Positions 53,285-62,258 of a stretch of 64,000 bases of DNA are shown here, piece after piece. Both the position numbers and the translations under genes were made by a program. The stretch covers positions 21,415 to 85,414 of the forward strand of contig DATMBG010000029.1 of assembly GCA_035559535.1 (NCBI GenBank). Reading direction: 5' to 3'. The notes below the pieces were generated by a model. That model saw only the letters and a list, made by a program, of their open reading frames with translations, was not told the origin of the DNA and did no database searches. Positions within the stretch are counted from its first letter, which is position 1, and each line of letters starts with the position of its first letter. The DNA is from Candidatus Limnocylindrales bacterium. Lineage in GTDB: Bacteria > Moduliflexota > Moduliflexia > Moduliflexales > JAUQPW01.

Positions 53285-53640
53285 CTTTTACTGATCCCTT
53301 AACTGGATGGGAGGTTTATCTGGATGTTATACAGATCGTTTAGATCTCCCTGTTAGCTTTTACCATCCGTATCTTTGTTAAGGTACTCTTTGTTGAGAAG
53401 GTAAAAACCTAAGGCATTCAGGCCTAATATTTGAGAGTATCCTACTTACATCTTGAGAATCTGTCAAATAAATTTTTCGCTTGGCAACGGTTTTTATGAA
53501 AGTTTAGACCCTTAAAAATAAAGAATGCATAGTTGACATCATAATTCAGGGACAAGGATTTCACTTGACCTGATAGAGGCGTTAGCCTATAATATACCCT
53601 TAGCTGGTATCAGTAAGCCTTTAGAAGATCGGAGGGATCT
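53285..53640. other. 356-bp divergent intergenic region
   Basis: It separates the RodZ-like (minus) and AMMECR1 (plus) genes. It contains the sigma-70-type promoter at 53565-53593; nothing else is recognised. Confidence 0.5.
53565..53593 (+). promoter_or_regulatory. sigma-70-type promoter of the AMMECR1 gene
   Basis: TTGACC (53565-53570), 17 bp, TATAAT (53588-53593). The start codon is 47 bp downstream. Confidence 0.7.
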
Positions 53641-54243
53641 ATGAAAGAAGAAGAGTTATTAAGTTTTGACTTACAACAAAAACTCCTGCATATTGCCTGG
53701 GAAACTCTATCGATTTATCTCATTCATAAAAAAGTGCCGGAGATCGTGGTTACAGAGCCAGAATTACAGATGAAAAAAGGGGTTTTTGTGACTCTTAAAA
53801 AAGGGGATCTCTTGCGTGGATGTATAGGTGATATCGATGGAAAGCGTAGTTTATGGCAATCGGCTCAGGAAATAGTTATTGCCGCCGCTACAAGGGATCC
53901 CAGATTTCCTCCGCTGACTGAAGAGGAACTAAAGGATATTCATATAGAAATTTCCGTGTTATCTCCGTTTGAAAAAATTTCAGATCCGACCTGCATTCGA
54001 ATAGGCCAACATGGGATTCTCGTCAAAAAAAGTCCTTTTAGTGGATTACTTCTTCCACAAGTCGCCGTGGAACAGGGATGGGATACTCTGACTTTCTTAG
54101 AACATGCTTGTAAAAAAGCCTGGTTGCCAGGAGATGCCTGGAAGGATCCTGAAACGGAAATTTATGTCTTTACCGCTCAGGTTTTTGGTGCAAAACCAAC
54201 TTTGGATAGTCGATATTCCCTTTCACATTCTACTTCAGAATGA
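53641..54243 (+). CDS. AMMECR1-domain protein (AmmeMemoRadiSam system A)
   Basis: 200 aa with the AMMECR1 core: GVFVTLKKGDLLRGCIGDID at about residue 50 (the RGCIG motif), followed by AATRDPRFPPLTEEEL and IHIEISVLSPFEKI, and QGWDTLTFLEHACKKAWLPG near the C-terminus. It is often fused to or beside Memo and radical SAM partners in an uncharacterised system; neither is in this window. The overlap of its stop with the next start (ATGA) suggests co-translation. Confidence 0.92.
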   Translation: MKEEELLSFDLQQKLLHIAWETLSIYLIHKKVPEIVVTEPELQMKKGVFVTLKKGDLLRGCIGDIDGKRSLWQSAQEIVIAAATRDPRFPPLTEEELKDIHIEISVLSPFEKISDPTCIRIGQHGILVKKSPFSGLLLPQVAVEQGWDTLTFLEHACKKAWLPGDAWKDPETEIYVFTAQVFGAKPTLDSRYSLSHSTSE

Positions 54244-55013
54244 TCGATATTCATTCCCACATTTTACCTAATTTAGATGATGGAGCTAAAAACATAGAAC
54301 AGGCCCTCCAACTGTGTCGAATGGCGGAGCGGGATGGGGTTAAGACCATGGTGGCAACTCCTCATATGCTGGATGGTCAATTCTCCTTCGGTCCTGAAAC
54401 CATCCTTCTGAGATTTGCCGAATTGACCAGTTTTTTAAAGAAGGCCAAAATAAATTTAGAAATTTTACCCGGTGCGGAGATTCATATCACCCCGAATCTG
54501 GCGCAAAAAATCATCCACCGGGAAGTGTTAACGCTTAACCATACAGGTCGATATATTCTTCTGGAACTACCTTTTCAAAGAATCCCTCCCCAAACAAAAG
54601 AAGTAATCTTTGATCTTCTGCTTAATCGGATAACTCCTATTATTGTCCATCCTGAAAGAATTGCCGAAGTTCAAGAAGATCCCAACACATTGTACGATTT
54701 TATTTCTCTAGGCGCTTTATCTCAGATAACGGCTTCCAGTCTTACCGGCAGGTTTGGATCGAAGGCGAAAAAATGTGCCATCCGCCTGATTGAACAGAAC
54801 CTGACCCATATAATTGCCTCCGATACCCATTCCCCCGATTTAAGACCTCCTGGACTGACCGAAGCAGTTAAAATAGTGGGTAAAATAATCGGCCAGGAAG
54901 CAGCCTGGAATATGGTGAGCCTATTTCCAGAGAAAATCCTGAAGGGAGAGCCCTTGGATCATTTACCTGAACCTACCCGAAGTAAATCAAGTTCTTTTTG
55001 GTTTTTTCGTTGA
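54240..55013 (+). CDS. PHP-type tyrosine-protein phosphatase (CpsB/CapC family)
   Basis: 257 aa, starting MIDIHSHILPNLDDGAKNIE, the metal-binding HxH of the PHP domain. Later metal ligands are seen in VATPHMLDG, IVHPERIAEVQ and ASDTHSPDLR. These phosphatases act on the tyrosine kinase that controls capsule or exopolysaccharide export. No kinase or polysaccharide gene is in the window. It overlaps AMMECR1 by 4 bp. Confidence 0.9.
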   Translation: MIDIHSHILPNLDDGAKNIEQALQLCRMAERDGVKTMVATPHMLDGQFSFGPETILLRFAELTSFLKKAKINLEILPGAEIHITPNLAQKIIHREVLTLNHTGRYILLELPFQRIPPQTKEVIFDLLLNRITPIIVHPERIAEVQEDPNTLYDFISLGALSQITASSLTGRFGSKAKKCAIRLIEQNLTHIIASDTHSPDLRPPGLTEAVKIVGKIIGQEAAWNMVSLFPEKILKGEPLDHLPEPTRSKSSSFWFFR

Positions 55014-55077
55014 ATAAACCAGAGAATCCTTAAACCCTCCTGGATCATAGAAAAATCTTATATCAAAGGTTCTGGCT

Positions 55078-55096
55078 AAATAGAAATTTTCTATTT
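55078..55096. promoter_or_regulatory. 19-bp palindrome upstream of selD
   Basis: AAATAGAA (55078-55085), ATT, TTCTATTT (55089-55096). It lies 134 bp before the selD start and could be an operator; the position is the only support. Confidence 0.35.
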
Positions 55097-55229
55097 GCCT
55101 TATAGAGGGTTTTACTATTAGGTTAAATACAGGAAGATCTTAAATCTAGGATTTTTACCTTCAGGATGTCCCCTTAAAGGATTCAAAAGGTAGAGGGGTT
55201 AACCGGCTAGGGGATACCTTAAAGGAATT

Positions 55230-56279
55230 ATGAGCAAGAAAGACCGATGGGAATTGACAAAAACCGTTGAGTGCGGGGGTTGAGCTGCGAAATTAAGCCC
55301 AACGGTGTTGGGCCACGCACTGGCAGGACTAAGCAGACCGGCCGATGAAAATCTTCTGGTGGGTATTGAAACAGCCGATGATGCAGGGGTCTATAAATTG
55401 ACCTCAGATCTGGCTTTGGTTCAGACGGTGGATTTTATTACGCCCATCGTAGACGACCCCTATCTTTTTGGCCAGATTGCCGCAGCCAATTCCATCAGCG
55501 ATATCTATGCCATGGGTGGAAGGCCCCTGACGGTCATGAATATTTTATGCTTCCCGGTTTATAAACTGGATTCTAAAGCCTTAGACCTGATTTTAGAAGG
55601 TGGTCAGGATAAAGCCATGGAGGCCGGTGCAGTGCTTGTGGGAGGTCATACGGTCGACGATGATCAACTGAAATATGGGATGTCGGTGACCGGGATTGTG
55701 CACCCTGAAAAGGTTCTACGCAACTCTACGGCAAAATTAGGAGATAAGCTTATTTTGACAAAGCCTCTAGGAACCGGGATTATTTCCACTGCAATTAAGA
55801 AACGGAAGGCTTCTTTACAGGCCGAAGAGGAAATCTGCCGCAGTATGACCCAACTTAATAAAATCGCTGCAGAAGAGATGCAAAACTTCACCGTTCATGC
55901 CTGTACCGATATCACCGGTTTCGGTCTTATAGGCCACGGTTGGGAGATGGCTAAAGGGAGCGGCCTGGGCCTGAAAATTCGGGCTTCCCAGGTTCCTATC
56001 TTCGAAGAAGCCCTTCCCCTTGCTAAAAAAGGCATACTAACCCGTGGGGATAGAACCAATCGGGAATATGTTCAAGGTAACTATACCATCGATGAATCCA
56101 TCTCAAAGGAAGTGGTTCACGTTCTGTTTGATCCCCAGACCTCCGGAGGTCTTCTGATTTCCATCTCTCCAGACCAGGCCGATGCGCTTCTGAAAAAGCT
56201 CTGGGAGCGTGGAATTACCGCTGCCCGAATTATCGGAGAGGTTATCCATGAAGCCGGACGGATTGTAGTAGTCCCATAG
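55230..56279 (+). CDS. selD: selenide, water dikinase, itself a selenoprotein
   Basis: 349 aa from ATG 55230 (AAAGGAATT). Codon 18 is TGA (55281-55283), in the N-terminal motif ECGG-U-AAKLSPTVLGHAL, where Sec takes the place of the catalytic Cys (Cys17 of E. coli SelD). The ATP-binding parts follow (ETADDAGVYKL, DFITPIVDDPYLFGQIAAAN, VGGHTVDDDQLKYG and FDPQTSGGLLISI). It makes selenophosphate from selenide and ATP for Sec-tRNA and selenouridine. The hairpin at 55297-55313 fits a SECIS element. Reading without Sec decoding would start the frame late and lose the active site, so decoding must exist; selA, selB and selC lie outside this window. Confidence 0.95.
55297..55313 (+). promoter_or_regulatory. 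bacterial SECIS hairpin of selD
   Basis: GCCCAAC (55297-55303) pairs perfectly with GTTGGGC (55307-55313). The loop is GGT, so the conserved G is present. The loop starts 20 nt after the UGA, as expected. It lies within the coding sequence. Confidence 0.85.
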
Positions 56280-56335
56280 ACATAAAGGGCAGTAAACGTC
56301 CAGGGATAGTTAATAAAGAGACGGTAAGCTGCCCC

Positions 56336-57169
56336 TTATCTTCTCACTCCCTCCCATACCATTCCATAAAAAAAGTACCGCCGGGTTCTTTCCTCATAGA
56401 TATCGAAAAAAGATTTTCCCTCCTTTTTCAATTGAGAGATGTGGGGAAAAATTTTTTCCAACTCGTGGTAGGTAAAAATTCTACGTTTCCAGGCCCTGAG
56501 AAACACCTCAAAATGTTGACTCAAGTCTTGGAGCACCTGGGGATTCGCAAGGGAGTGATAAAACAAATACAGGCGATTTCCTGGATTCAACCTTTCGGAG
56601 GCTTGAAAAATCAACTTTCGCAAAAGCTCTGCCCCATCAAAACCTCCCTGGTAGGCTATAGAAAAAGTACCCGGGTTGGAAACCGGTTTTTGGGGTAAAT
56701 TACTCAAGATTACATCAATGGACTCCGTTTTTGGAATGCTTTGTAAAAGATCTCCCTGGAAAAACAGAACGTCTGCCCGGTTTAACTTTACATTCTCCCG
56801 GGCATATTTTAAGCACTTTTCATCTATATCCGTAGCCAGAACTCTTCTGGCCCCTAATCGATAACATAAGATGGATAAAAAACCGGTTCCACATCCTACC
56901 TCGCAAACCACCTGACCCTGGATCTTTTCTCGATCCTGGATCAAAACCCTGGCAATGGAAAAAGTTGCATGGTCGGCCCCTAACCCCAGCCGATCATCTC
57001 CCTGCTCCAGAATAGGTTCCAGACTCTCCAAAATGATTTCCCGCGGTCTCGGTCCTCCATAAACGAGGGAACTTTCCACAAAATCAGTGTGCTGGACGGC
57101 TCCTTCTGTATGGATATTTAACGATAACGTGCTCTGAAGGGTTTTTAAATAAACTGAAAAATCCCTCAT
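56336..57169 (-). CDS. SAM-dependent methyltransferase
   Basis: 277 aa. Motif I is VCEVGCGTGFLSILCYRLGA, the acidic end of strand 2 is TDIDEKCLKYARENV, and motif IV is IDVILSNLPQKP, in which NLPQ stands where HemK-type glutamine methyltransferases have NPPY. A methyltransferase of small molecules, ribosomal protein L11 or a related class is possible. It is convergent with selD, with 56 bp between. Confidence 0.82.
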   Translation of the reverse strand: MRDFSVYLKTLQSTLSLNIHTEGAVQHTDFVESSLVYGGPRPREIILESLEPILEQGDDRLGLGADHATFSIARVLIQDREKIQGQVVCEVGCGTGFLSILCYRLGARRVLATDIDEKCLKYARENVKLNRADVLFFQGDLLQSIPKTESIDVILSNLPQKPVSNPGTFSIAYQGGFDGAELLRKLIFQASERLNPGNRLYLFYHSLANPQVLQDLSQHFEVFLRAWKRRIFTYHELEKIFPHISQLKKEGKSFFDIYEERTRRYFFYGMVWEGVRR

Positions 57170-57527
57170 CTGATCCTTTTAAAATAATACCCCAGGCGGT
57201 CCCTGCTTTATACCACATTTCAATACCGACCTGGTATAATATAATACCCCAAGGATAGCCTCCTGGCAATTATGCAGTATTTTCATAATGAAGTGGTGTG
57301 GTATGACCTTTTAGGGTAAAATTGAAATAAAGAGTTGATATATGATTTTATCAATGTACTTTATGTTTAAGCAGTCTTCTTTAAGAATTACATTTTTCGA
57401 ATTCAAGGGGTAAATAAACCCGAATATTAAATTTACAATACCGTAAAAGCAATCCAGATAGATAAAGGTTGCAGGCTTTCGGGTAAATTTTACGGTAATG
57501 TGAGATTTTTTACTCTGAGGATCTCTT
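57170..57527. other. 358-bp intergenic region upstream of ndh
   Basis: AT-rich with an inverted repeat at 57439-57497 (listed). It separates the divergent methyltransferase gene and ndh. No gene or strong promoter is seen. Confidence 0.5.
57439..57497. promoter_or_regulatory. inverted repeat upstream of ndh
   Basis: TACCGTAAAA (57439-57448) and TTTTACGGTA (57488-57497) are perfect reverse complements, 39 bp apart, ending 31 bp before the start codon. The pair could bind a dimeric or looping regulator. Confidence 0.45.
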
Positions 57528-58817
57528 ATGAGTAATTCTTTACCCCATGTTGTTATTATTGGTGGCGGATTTGGTGGGCTTTATGCTGCTCGAGAGTTAC
57601 GTCGTGCACCCGTACGAGTGACCGTAATTGACCGTCACAACCACCATCTTTTTCAGCCTTTACTATACGAGGTAGCGACGGCTGCTCTTTCTCCGGGTGA
57701 GATTGCCGAACCGATTCGCCATATTCTGCGTCGTCAGCATAATACCTGTGTACGGCTGGCAGAAGTCATCGGGATAGATGTGGCTGCACGTCGGGTAAAG
57801 CTCTCCAATCATGAGGAGATTCCTTACGATTATCTTATTGTAGCCACCGGTGCTACCCATTCTTATTTTGGTCACAACGAATGGGCTGAGATAGCGCCGG
57901 GATTAAAGACCCTTGAGGATGCCATTGAAATTCGGCGTCGCTTCTTATTGGCCTTTGAAAAAGCAGAATGGGAGTCAGACCCAAAGCGACGGCGAGCGCT
58001 TCTCACCTTCGTCATCATTGGAGGGGGCCCAACGGGTGTTGAACTTGCCGGTACTATGTCAGAGGTAGCCCGACGCATGTTGGTAAAGGATTTTAAACAT
58101 CTCGATGCCGACAGTATTCGTGTGATACTCCTGGAAGGTTTACCTCGGGTACTCCCTGCATATCCAGAAAACCTGTCTGAGAGTGCCAAGAAGCAGTTGG
58201 AAAAGTTGGGGGTTGAAGTCCGGGTTAATACCAGGGTTACGGGTATCGAACCGGGTGCCGTCCTTATCGGTCAAGAGCGAATTGAAACGGAGAATATATT
58301 CTGGGCGGCCGGGGTGGCAGCTTCGCCACTTGGTGCGACTCTGGGTGTTCCCTTAGACAGAAACGGACGGGTGGAGGTAAAAGTTGATCTGTCTATTGAA
58401 AATCATCCGGAAGTGTTCGTCATTGGGGATCTTGCGGCCGTTACCGATGCCGAAGGTAAAAAGGTTCCAGGTGTTGCCCCTGCAGCTATCCAGATGGGGC
58501 GCCATGCGGCTAAAAATATTCAAGCAGATCTTAAAGGACTCCCTCGGAAACCCTTCATTTATAAAGATAGAGGTAAGCTTGCAACCATTGGCCGTGCGGC
58601 TGCCGTTGCCGATCTGGGTCGGTTTCAATTCTCGGGATTGTTTGCCTGGTTGGCCTGGCTCATTGTCCATATTTACTTTCTTATCGGTTTCGATAATCGT
58701 CTTCTTGTACTCTTCCAATGGGCCTGGGCCTACCTGGGCTTTAACCGTAGCACAAGACTGATTACCTACTACGAAACTCAGTATGAGCCCTCCCCAAAAC
58801 CACAAAAAATCATTTAG
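57528..58817 (+). CDS. ndh: type II NADH dehydrogenase
   Basis: 429 aa. GGGFGGLYAARELR is the FAD-binding GxGxxG (residues 12-25); the NAD motif is VIIGGGPTGVELAG near residue 161; and the C-terminal FAD part is IFWAAGVAASPLGATL and VFVIGDLA. The C-terminal amphipathic or membrane segment (FAWLAWLIVHIYFLIGF) is typical of NDH-2. It passes electrons from NADH to quinone without proton pumping. The inverted repeat just upstream may regulate it. Confidence 0.93.
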   Translation: MSNSLPHVVIIGGGFGGLYAARELRRAPVRVTVIDRHNHHLFQPLLYEVATAALSPGEIAEPIRHILRRQHNTCVRLAEVIGIDVAARRVKLSNHEEIPYDYLIVATGATHSYFGHNEWAEIAPGLKTLEDAIEIRRRFLLAFEKAEWESDPKRRRALLTFVIIGGGPTGVELAGTMSEVARRMLVKDFKHLDADSIRVILLEGLPRVLPAYPENLSESAKKQLEKLGVEVRVNTRVTGIEPGAVLIGQERIETENIFWAAGVAASPLGATLGVPLDRNGRVEVKVDLSIENHPEVFVIGDLAAVTDAEGKKVPGVAPAAIQMGRHAAKNIQADLKGLPRKPFIYKDRGKLATIGRAAAVADLGRFQFSGLFAWLAWLIVHIYFLIGFDNRLLVLFQWAWAYLGFNRSTRLITYYETQYEPSPKPQKII

Positions 58818-58828
58818 GGCCTCAGGTA

Positions 58829-58842
58829 GACCGGATCCGGTC
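58829..58842. other. 14-bp perfect palindrome after ndh
   Basis: GACCGGATCCGGTC lies 12 bp beyond the ndh stop. A GC-rich hairpin of 7 bp without loop space is unlikely to form; it may be a site or mere chance. Confidence 0.3.
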
Positions 58843-58936
58843 CCTGGCCGGAAGTAGGGGGAGGGGGTGGTCGGCTTTACCCGATATTTTTAGGACAGAC
58901 CTTTGGTACCTTAAAAACTAGAAGGGAGTGAAGTTT

Positions 58937-60121
58937 ATGGAAGCATTATCCAAAACACCTATCTTACCCCAAGATGAACTAGAAATCCTAATGCAGAAGC
59001 ATGAGGGACCTTGTATCTCAATTTTTATGCCTGCTTATCGGACGGAGGTCCAGCAGAATACCATTCGATTTAAGAATATGCTTCGGAAGGCCGAGGAACT
59101 TCTTAATGCGAGGGGTTGGCGAGAATCCGAAACAAAGGAGCTGTTGGGCCCGGCCCAGGGATTATTGAAGGATAGCTATTTTTGGCAACATCAACGGGAT
59201 GGCCTGGCGGTATTCTGCTCCTCGGAGCTTTTTCGTTATTACCCTCTCCCAACTCGATTTGAGGAATTGGTAGTCGTTGCAGATCGCTTTCACGTTAAAC
59301 CGCTCCTTTCGTTATTTAACGGAGATGGACAATTCTATGTCCTTGCCCTCAGCCAAAAAGATGTTCGATTACTTAAGGGTTCTCGCTATAGTGTTACAGA
59401 AGTCGATTTAGAGGGAGTACCCAAGAGCCTTGCCGAGGCCCTCCAATATGATGATTACAGCAAGTTAACCCACTTTTATCCAGGTTCCCAGGGCAGGTCC
59501 AGTGGTAAGATAACTCCGCTTTCAGGCCATGGAGTTGGCGGGGATGATGATAAGCGGGAGCCCCGGGATGAAATCCGCCGTTATTTTCTCCAGATCGACG
59601 CAGGGCTCCATGATCTGCTTCGGGAAGAACGAGCACCACTGGTTTTAGCCGGGGTTGAGTATCTTCTACCCATTTATAGGGAAGTAAGTACCTATCCCCA
59701 TTTGATGGAGGAAGGTATAACCGGGAATCCAGAAGGATTACATGCAGAAGAACTCCATGAACGGGCCTGGACCCTCGTCCAACCCTATTTTCAGAAGGCT
59801 TTCAACGCAGCAGCCGCCCAGTACCGACAATTTGCAGGTACCCCACGCGCTTCCCATGATATTCATGTGATTCTCCCGGCCGCTTATTACGGTCGAGTCG
59901 ACTTTCTGTTTGTTGCCACAAATGTCCAGCAATGGGGTACCTTTGATCCGAATACCCATACCGTTCAGTTACACTCTAATCCGGAACCCGGCGATGAAGA
60001 TCTATTGGATTTAGCAGCCGTTCAAACCTTCCTGCACGGAGGAAGGGTATATGCCGTCTCCCGGGAAGAGATCCCCGATGACCACCATCATGGACCCCTG
60101 GCTGCCGTATTTCGCTATTAA
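58937..60121 (+). CDS. baeRF-family protein (bacterial archaeo-eukaryotic release factor-like)
   Basis: 394 aa from ATG 58937 (GAAGGGAG); a GTG at 58928 is in frame but less likely. The N-terminal segment (PCISIFMPAYRTEVQQNTIR and FKNMLRKAEELLNARG) and middle (LSLFNGDGQFYVLALSQKDV) match the baeRF family (probably type 3/7), which has the eRF1 central and C-terminal fold. A loop with DDDKREPRDEIRRYF precedes a Pelota-like domain. Members are thought to act on stalled ribosomes. It lies 119 bp after ndh on the same strand; a joint transcript is possible. Confidence 0.78.
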   Translation: MEALSKTPILPQDELEILMQKHEGPCISIFMPAYRTEVQQNTIRFKNMLRKAEELLNARGWRESETKELLGPAQGLLKDSYFWQHQRDGLAVFCSSELFRYYPLPTRFEELVVVADRFHVKPLLSLFNGDGQFYVLALSQKDVRLLKGSRYSVTEVDLEGVPKSLAEALQYDDYSKLTHFYPGSQGRSSGKITPLSGHGVGGDDDKREPRDEIRRYFLQIDAGLHDLLREERAPLVLAGVEYLLPIYREVSTYPHLMEEGITGNPEGLHAEELHERAWTLVQPYFQKAFNAAAAQYRQFAGTPRASHDIHVILPAAYYGRVDFLFVATNVQQWGTFDPNTHTVQLHSNPEPGDEDLLDLAAVQTFLHGGRVYAVSREEIPDDHHHGPLAAVFRY

Positions 60122-60137
60122 AGGATTTAAGTCGGAC

Positions 60138-60190
60138 ATAGCTCGAAAGGCCGGTCGCCCAGGATCTGGAGAGCCGGCCTTTCGAGCTAT
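60138..60190. terminator. long perfect inverted repeat between convergent genes
   Basis: 17-bp arms: ATAGCTCGAAAGGCCGG (60138-60154) and CCGGCCTTTCGAGCTAT (60174-60190), loop of 19 bases. There is no clear T-run. It sits between the baeRF gene and the EamA gene, so it probably ends both. Confidence 0.6.
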
Positions 60191-60195
60191 AGGGG

Positions 60196-61086
60196 TTATC
60201 TCTTACCCAGAGAAATGTAAATTCCCATCAGGATACAGCTTCCGCCTAAAACTTCTATCCAAGTTGGAACCTCTTTTAATAAAAGATAGGCTAATAGGGA
60301 AGCACCGACAGGCTCTCCCAGAATACTTACCGAAACCACAGGGGCCGGGAGATATTTTAAGGACCAGTTAAAGGAAGAATGACCGATAATGGTCGGAATA
60401 AGGGCCAGAAGCAGGAATAGAAAATAGGTTTTCAAAGAATATCCCCGTAAAGGAAGGTTAAGCCATACGCTTAGAAAAATTAAGAGGAGTGCAGAAGTTG
60501 TGTAGACAAGAAAAATATAAGTTAACAAGGAGAGTTGCTGCCTCAGTTTCCTTCCAAGCAGGAGATAGAAGGCCATCATTCCTGCACCGGCCAGGGCCAG
60601 GAAATCACCCCATAACCCGCCTTTTCCTGTAGAGTATCCCCCTGTACTTATCAAGATTCCACCTCCCAGGGTCATAACGATGCCCACAACTAACCGCCGA
60701 GAAACCCGCTCTTTCAAAATAAAATGGGAAATTATCCCAACAAAAATAGGACTGGTTGTAACCAATACCACGGATCTGGTGATGGAAGTATATTGTAGGG
60801 AGGTAATCCAGAGGGCAAAATGTAACCCTAAGAAAAATCCGGATAATAGAGAGAGAAGAACTTGCTCGAAGGATAACCGGTTTAACTCCTTAAAACGGGT
60901 TATAAGGGTAACAGGTAGTAAAATGATAGCGGCCAACCCCATTCGATATCCCGCAATAATTAAAGGAGGAACTTGTGAAGGAGGAATTTGAACAAGTCGA
61001 ATTAATATGGCTGCAAAGGAAACGCTGACAATTCCCAAAAACAAACTCAGGTAAAGTTTTAATGGTGAGGGCCTCTGTTGCGTCAT
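60196..61086 (-). CDS. EamA/DMT-family transporter
   Basis: 296 aa with ten predicted membrane helices arranged as two EamA halves (start LSLFLGIVSVSFAAILIRLV; second half LWGDFLALAGAGMMAFYLLL). The PSQVPPLIIAGYRMGLAAII segment and the C-terminal EVLGGSCILMGIYI are family typical. Such proteins export amino acids, metabolites or nucleotide sugars across the inner membrane. It is divergent from the Crp/Fnr gene with 113 bp between. Confidence 0.88.
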   Translation of the reverse strand: MTQQRPSPLKLYLSLFLGIVSVSFAAILIRLVQIPPSQVPPLIIAGYRMGLAAIILLPVTLITRFKELNRLSFEQVLLSLLSGFFLGLHFALWITSLQYTSITRSVVLVTTSPIFVGIISHFILKERVSRRLVVGIVMTLGGGILISTGGYSTGKGGLWGDFLALAGAGMMAFYLLLGRKLRQQLSLLTYIFLVYTTSALLLIFLSVWLNLPLRGYSLKTYFLFLLLALIPTIIGHSSFNWSLKYLPAPVVSVSILGEPVGASLLAYLLLKEVPTWIEVLGGSCILMGIYISLGKR

Positions 61087-61153
61087 GGAATACCCTAAGT
61101 AAATCGAACAAGTTGATGAAAGTCAAGAAATTTAATAAGATATTCTTTCGTTC

Positions 61154-61182
61154 TTGACACTCAACAGGAAGTTTGATAGGGT
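61154..61182 (+). promoter_or_regulatory. sigma-70-type promoter of the Crp/Fnr gene
   Basis: TTGACA (61154-61159), 17 bp, TAGGGT (61177-61182), ending 17 bp before ATG 61200, so the leader is very short. Confidence 0.6.
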
Positions 61183-61199
61183 GACCCTCAGATTTGCTT

Positions 61200-61898
61200 A
61201 TGAAGGAACAACCGGAAAAAACCCTAAAGATAAAAGAGTTTTTAAAACAAGTTCCTCTTTTTACGGATCTGGAAGATGAGGAGATTGATCTGATCTACCA
61301 GGTTTCGCGGATTGTACACTATCCTCCGGACACCCTTATTCTTAGTGAAGATGAACCGGGTAATAGACTCTATGTCATCCTGACCGGAAGGGTCAAAATC
61401 GCCCTGTGGGGAGAAGAGGGGCAGGAAATCATTCTTTCAGTTTTAAAACAGGGAGAGTTTTTTGGAGAAATGTCCCTTTTGGATGAAGAACCCCGATCTG
61501 CCAATGTGGTTACCCTGGAAGATACCGAAACCATTAGCATCCAACGAAAAGATTTTACCGCTCAGATGAAAAAACACCCCGGGATACTTTTGAAAGTCGC
61601 CAGGGAACTTTGTAGAAGGTTACGAAATGCAGATAAAAAGATAGGAGATCTGGCCTTTCTCCAGGTGTATGGACGTGTTGCTCAGCTACTTATGCAACTT
61701 GCAAGCTCCCAGGGGATCGTGACCAAATATGGAATCCTCATCCCCAATATGCCAACTCATCGGGAAATAGCAGCCAATTTGGGAAGTTCTCGGGAGGCGG
61801 TGTCTCGAGTTTTGAGTGACATGAAAAAAAGAGGTCAAATTTCTACGTCAGGTCGGCAACTCATCCTCCATGAAAAACTCATGGACACTCTGGATTAA
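61200..61898 (+). CDS. Crp/Fnr-family transcription regulator
   Basis: 232 aa from ATG 61200; a TTG 6 bp upstream is unlikely. Residues 15-125 are a cyclic-nucleotide-binding domain (VPLFTDLEDEEIDLIYQVSR, then GEFFGEMSLLDEEPRSANVV, the phosphate-binding cassette with R-S). The C-terminal helix-turn-helix is THREIAANLGSSREAVSRVL. No Cys cluster for an iron-sulfur centre is at the N-terminus, so it is closer to Crp or FixK than Fnr. Its targets are unknown. The two-component pair follows after 360 bp. Confidence 0.93.
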   Translation: MKEQPEKTLKIKEFLKQVPLFTDLEDEEIDLIYQVSRIVHYPPDTLILSEDEPGNRLYVILTGRVKIALWGEEGQEIILSVLKQGEFFGEMSLLDEEPRSANVVTLEDTETISIQRKDFTAQMKKHPGILLKVARELCRRLRNADKKIGDLAFLQVYGRVAQLLMQLASSQGIVTKYGILIPNMPTHREIAANLGSSREAVSRVLSDMKKRGQISTSGRQLILHEKLMDTLD

Positions 61899-62258
61899 TC
61901 TTTCAACCTATTTCTCCTTTCTTTTACGAGCTTTTAACCCTTCCTTTCTGGCAACAGTTTTGCTGAATAAAAAAACTTATACTCCCTTTACCTTTTTTAA
62001 ACATCACCTTTTGTCGTCATAAACCCCAGGGGGGGTTGGTGTTGTTGGGTTAACAAAACTTAAGATCAAATTTTTAATTGTTGAGAGAGCTATTTCGTCT
62101 AAATTTTAGACATATTTAAAATATATTCTTCTGAAAGCCAGATTTTTACAGATCTGATAGGGACTTTAAACCAAATATCCTGAACCTCACTAAAATAAAC
62201 CGTTAAACTGGTTTGACAGAAATTGTCCATGGTTAGAAGGAAAATTGTCACTTTTTGA
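61899..62258. other. 360-bp AT-rich gap
   Basis: Holds a palindrome at 62097-62111 and a TTGACA-like word near 62214. I see no gene or terminator with a clear hairpin. Confidence 0.4.
62097..62111. promoter_or_regulatory. 15-bp palindrome upstream of the histidine kinase gene
   Basis: GTCTAAA-T-TTTAGAC is a perfect inverted repeat in the AT-rich gap between the Crp/Fnr gene and the kinase gene, 147 bp before the kinase start. It may be a binding site. Confidence 0.4.
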
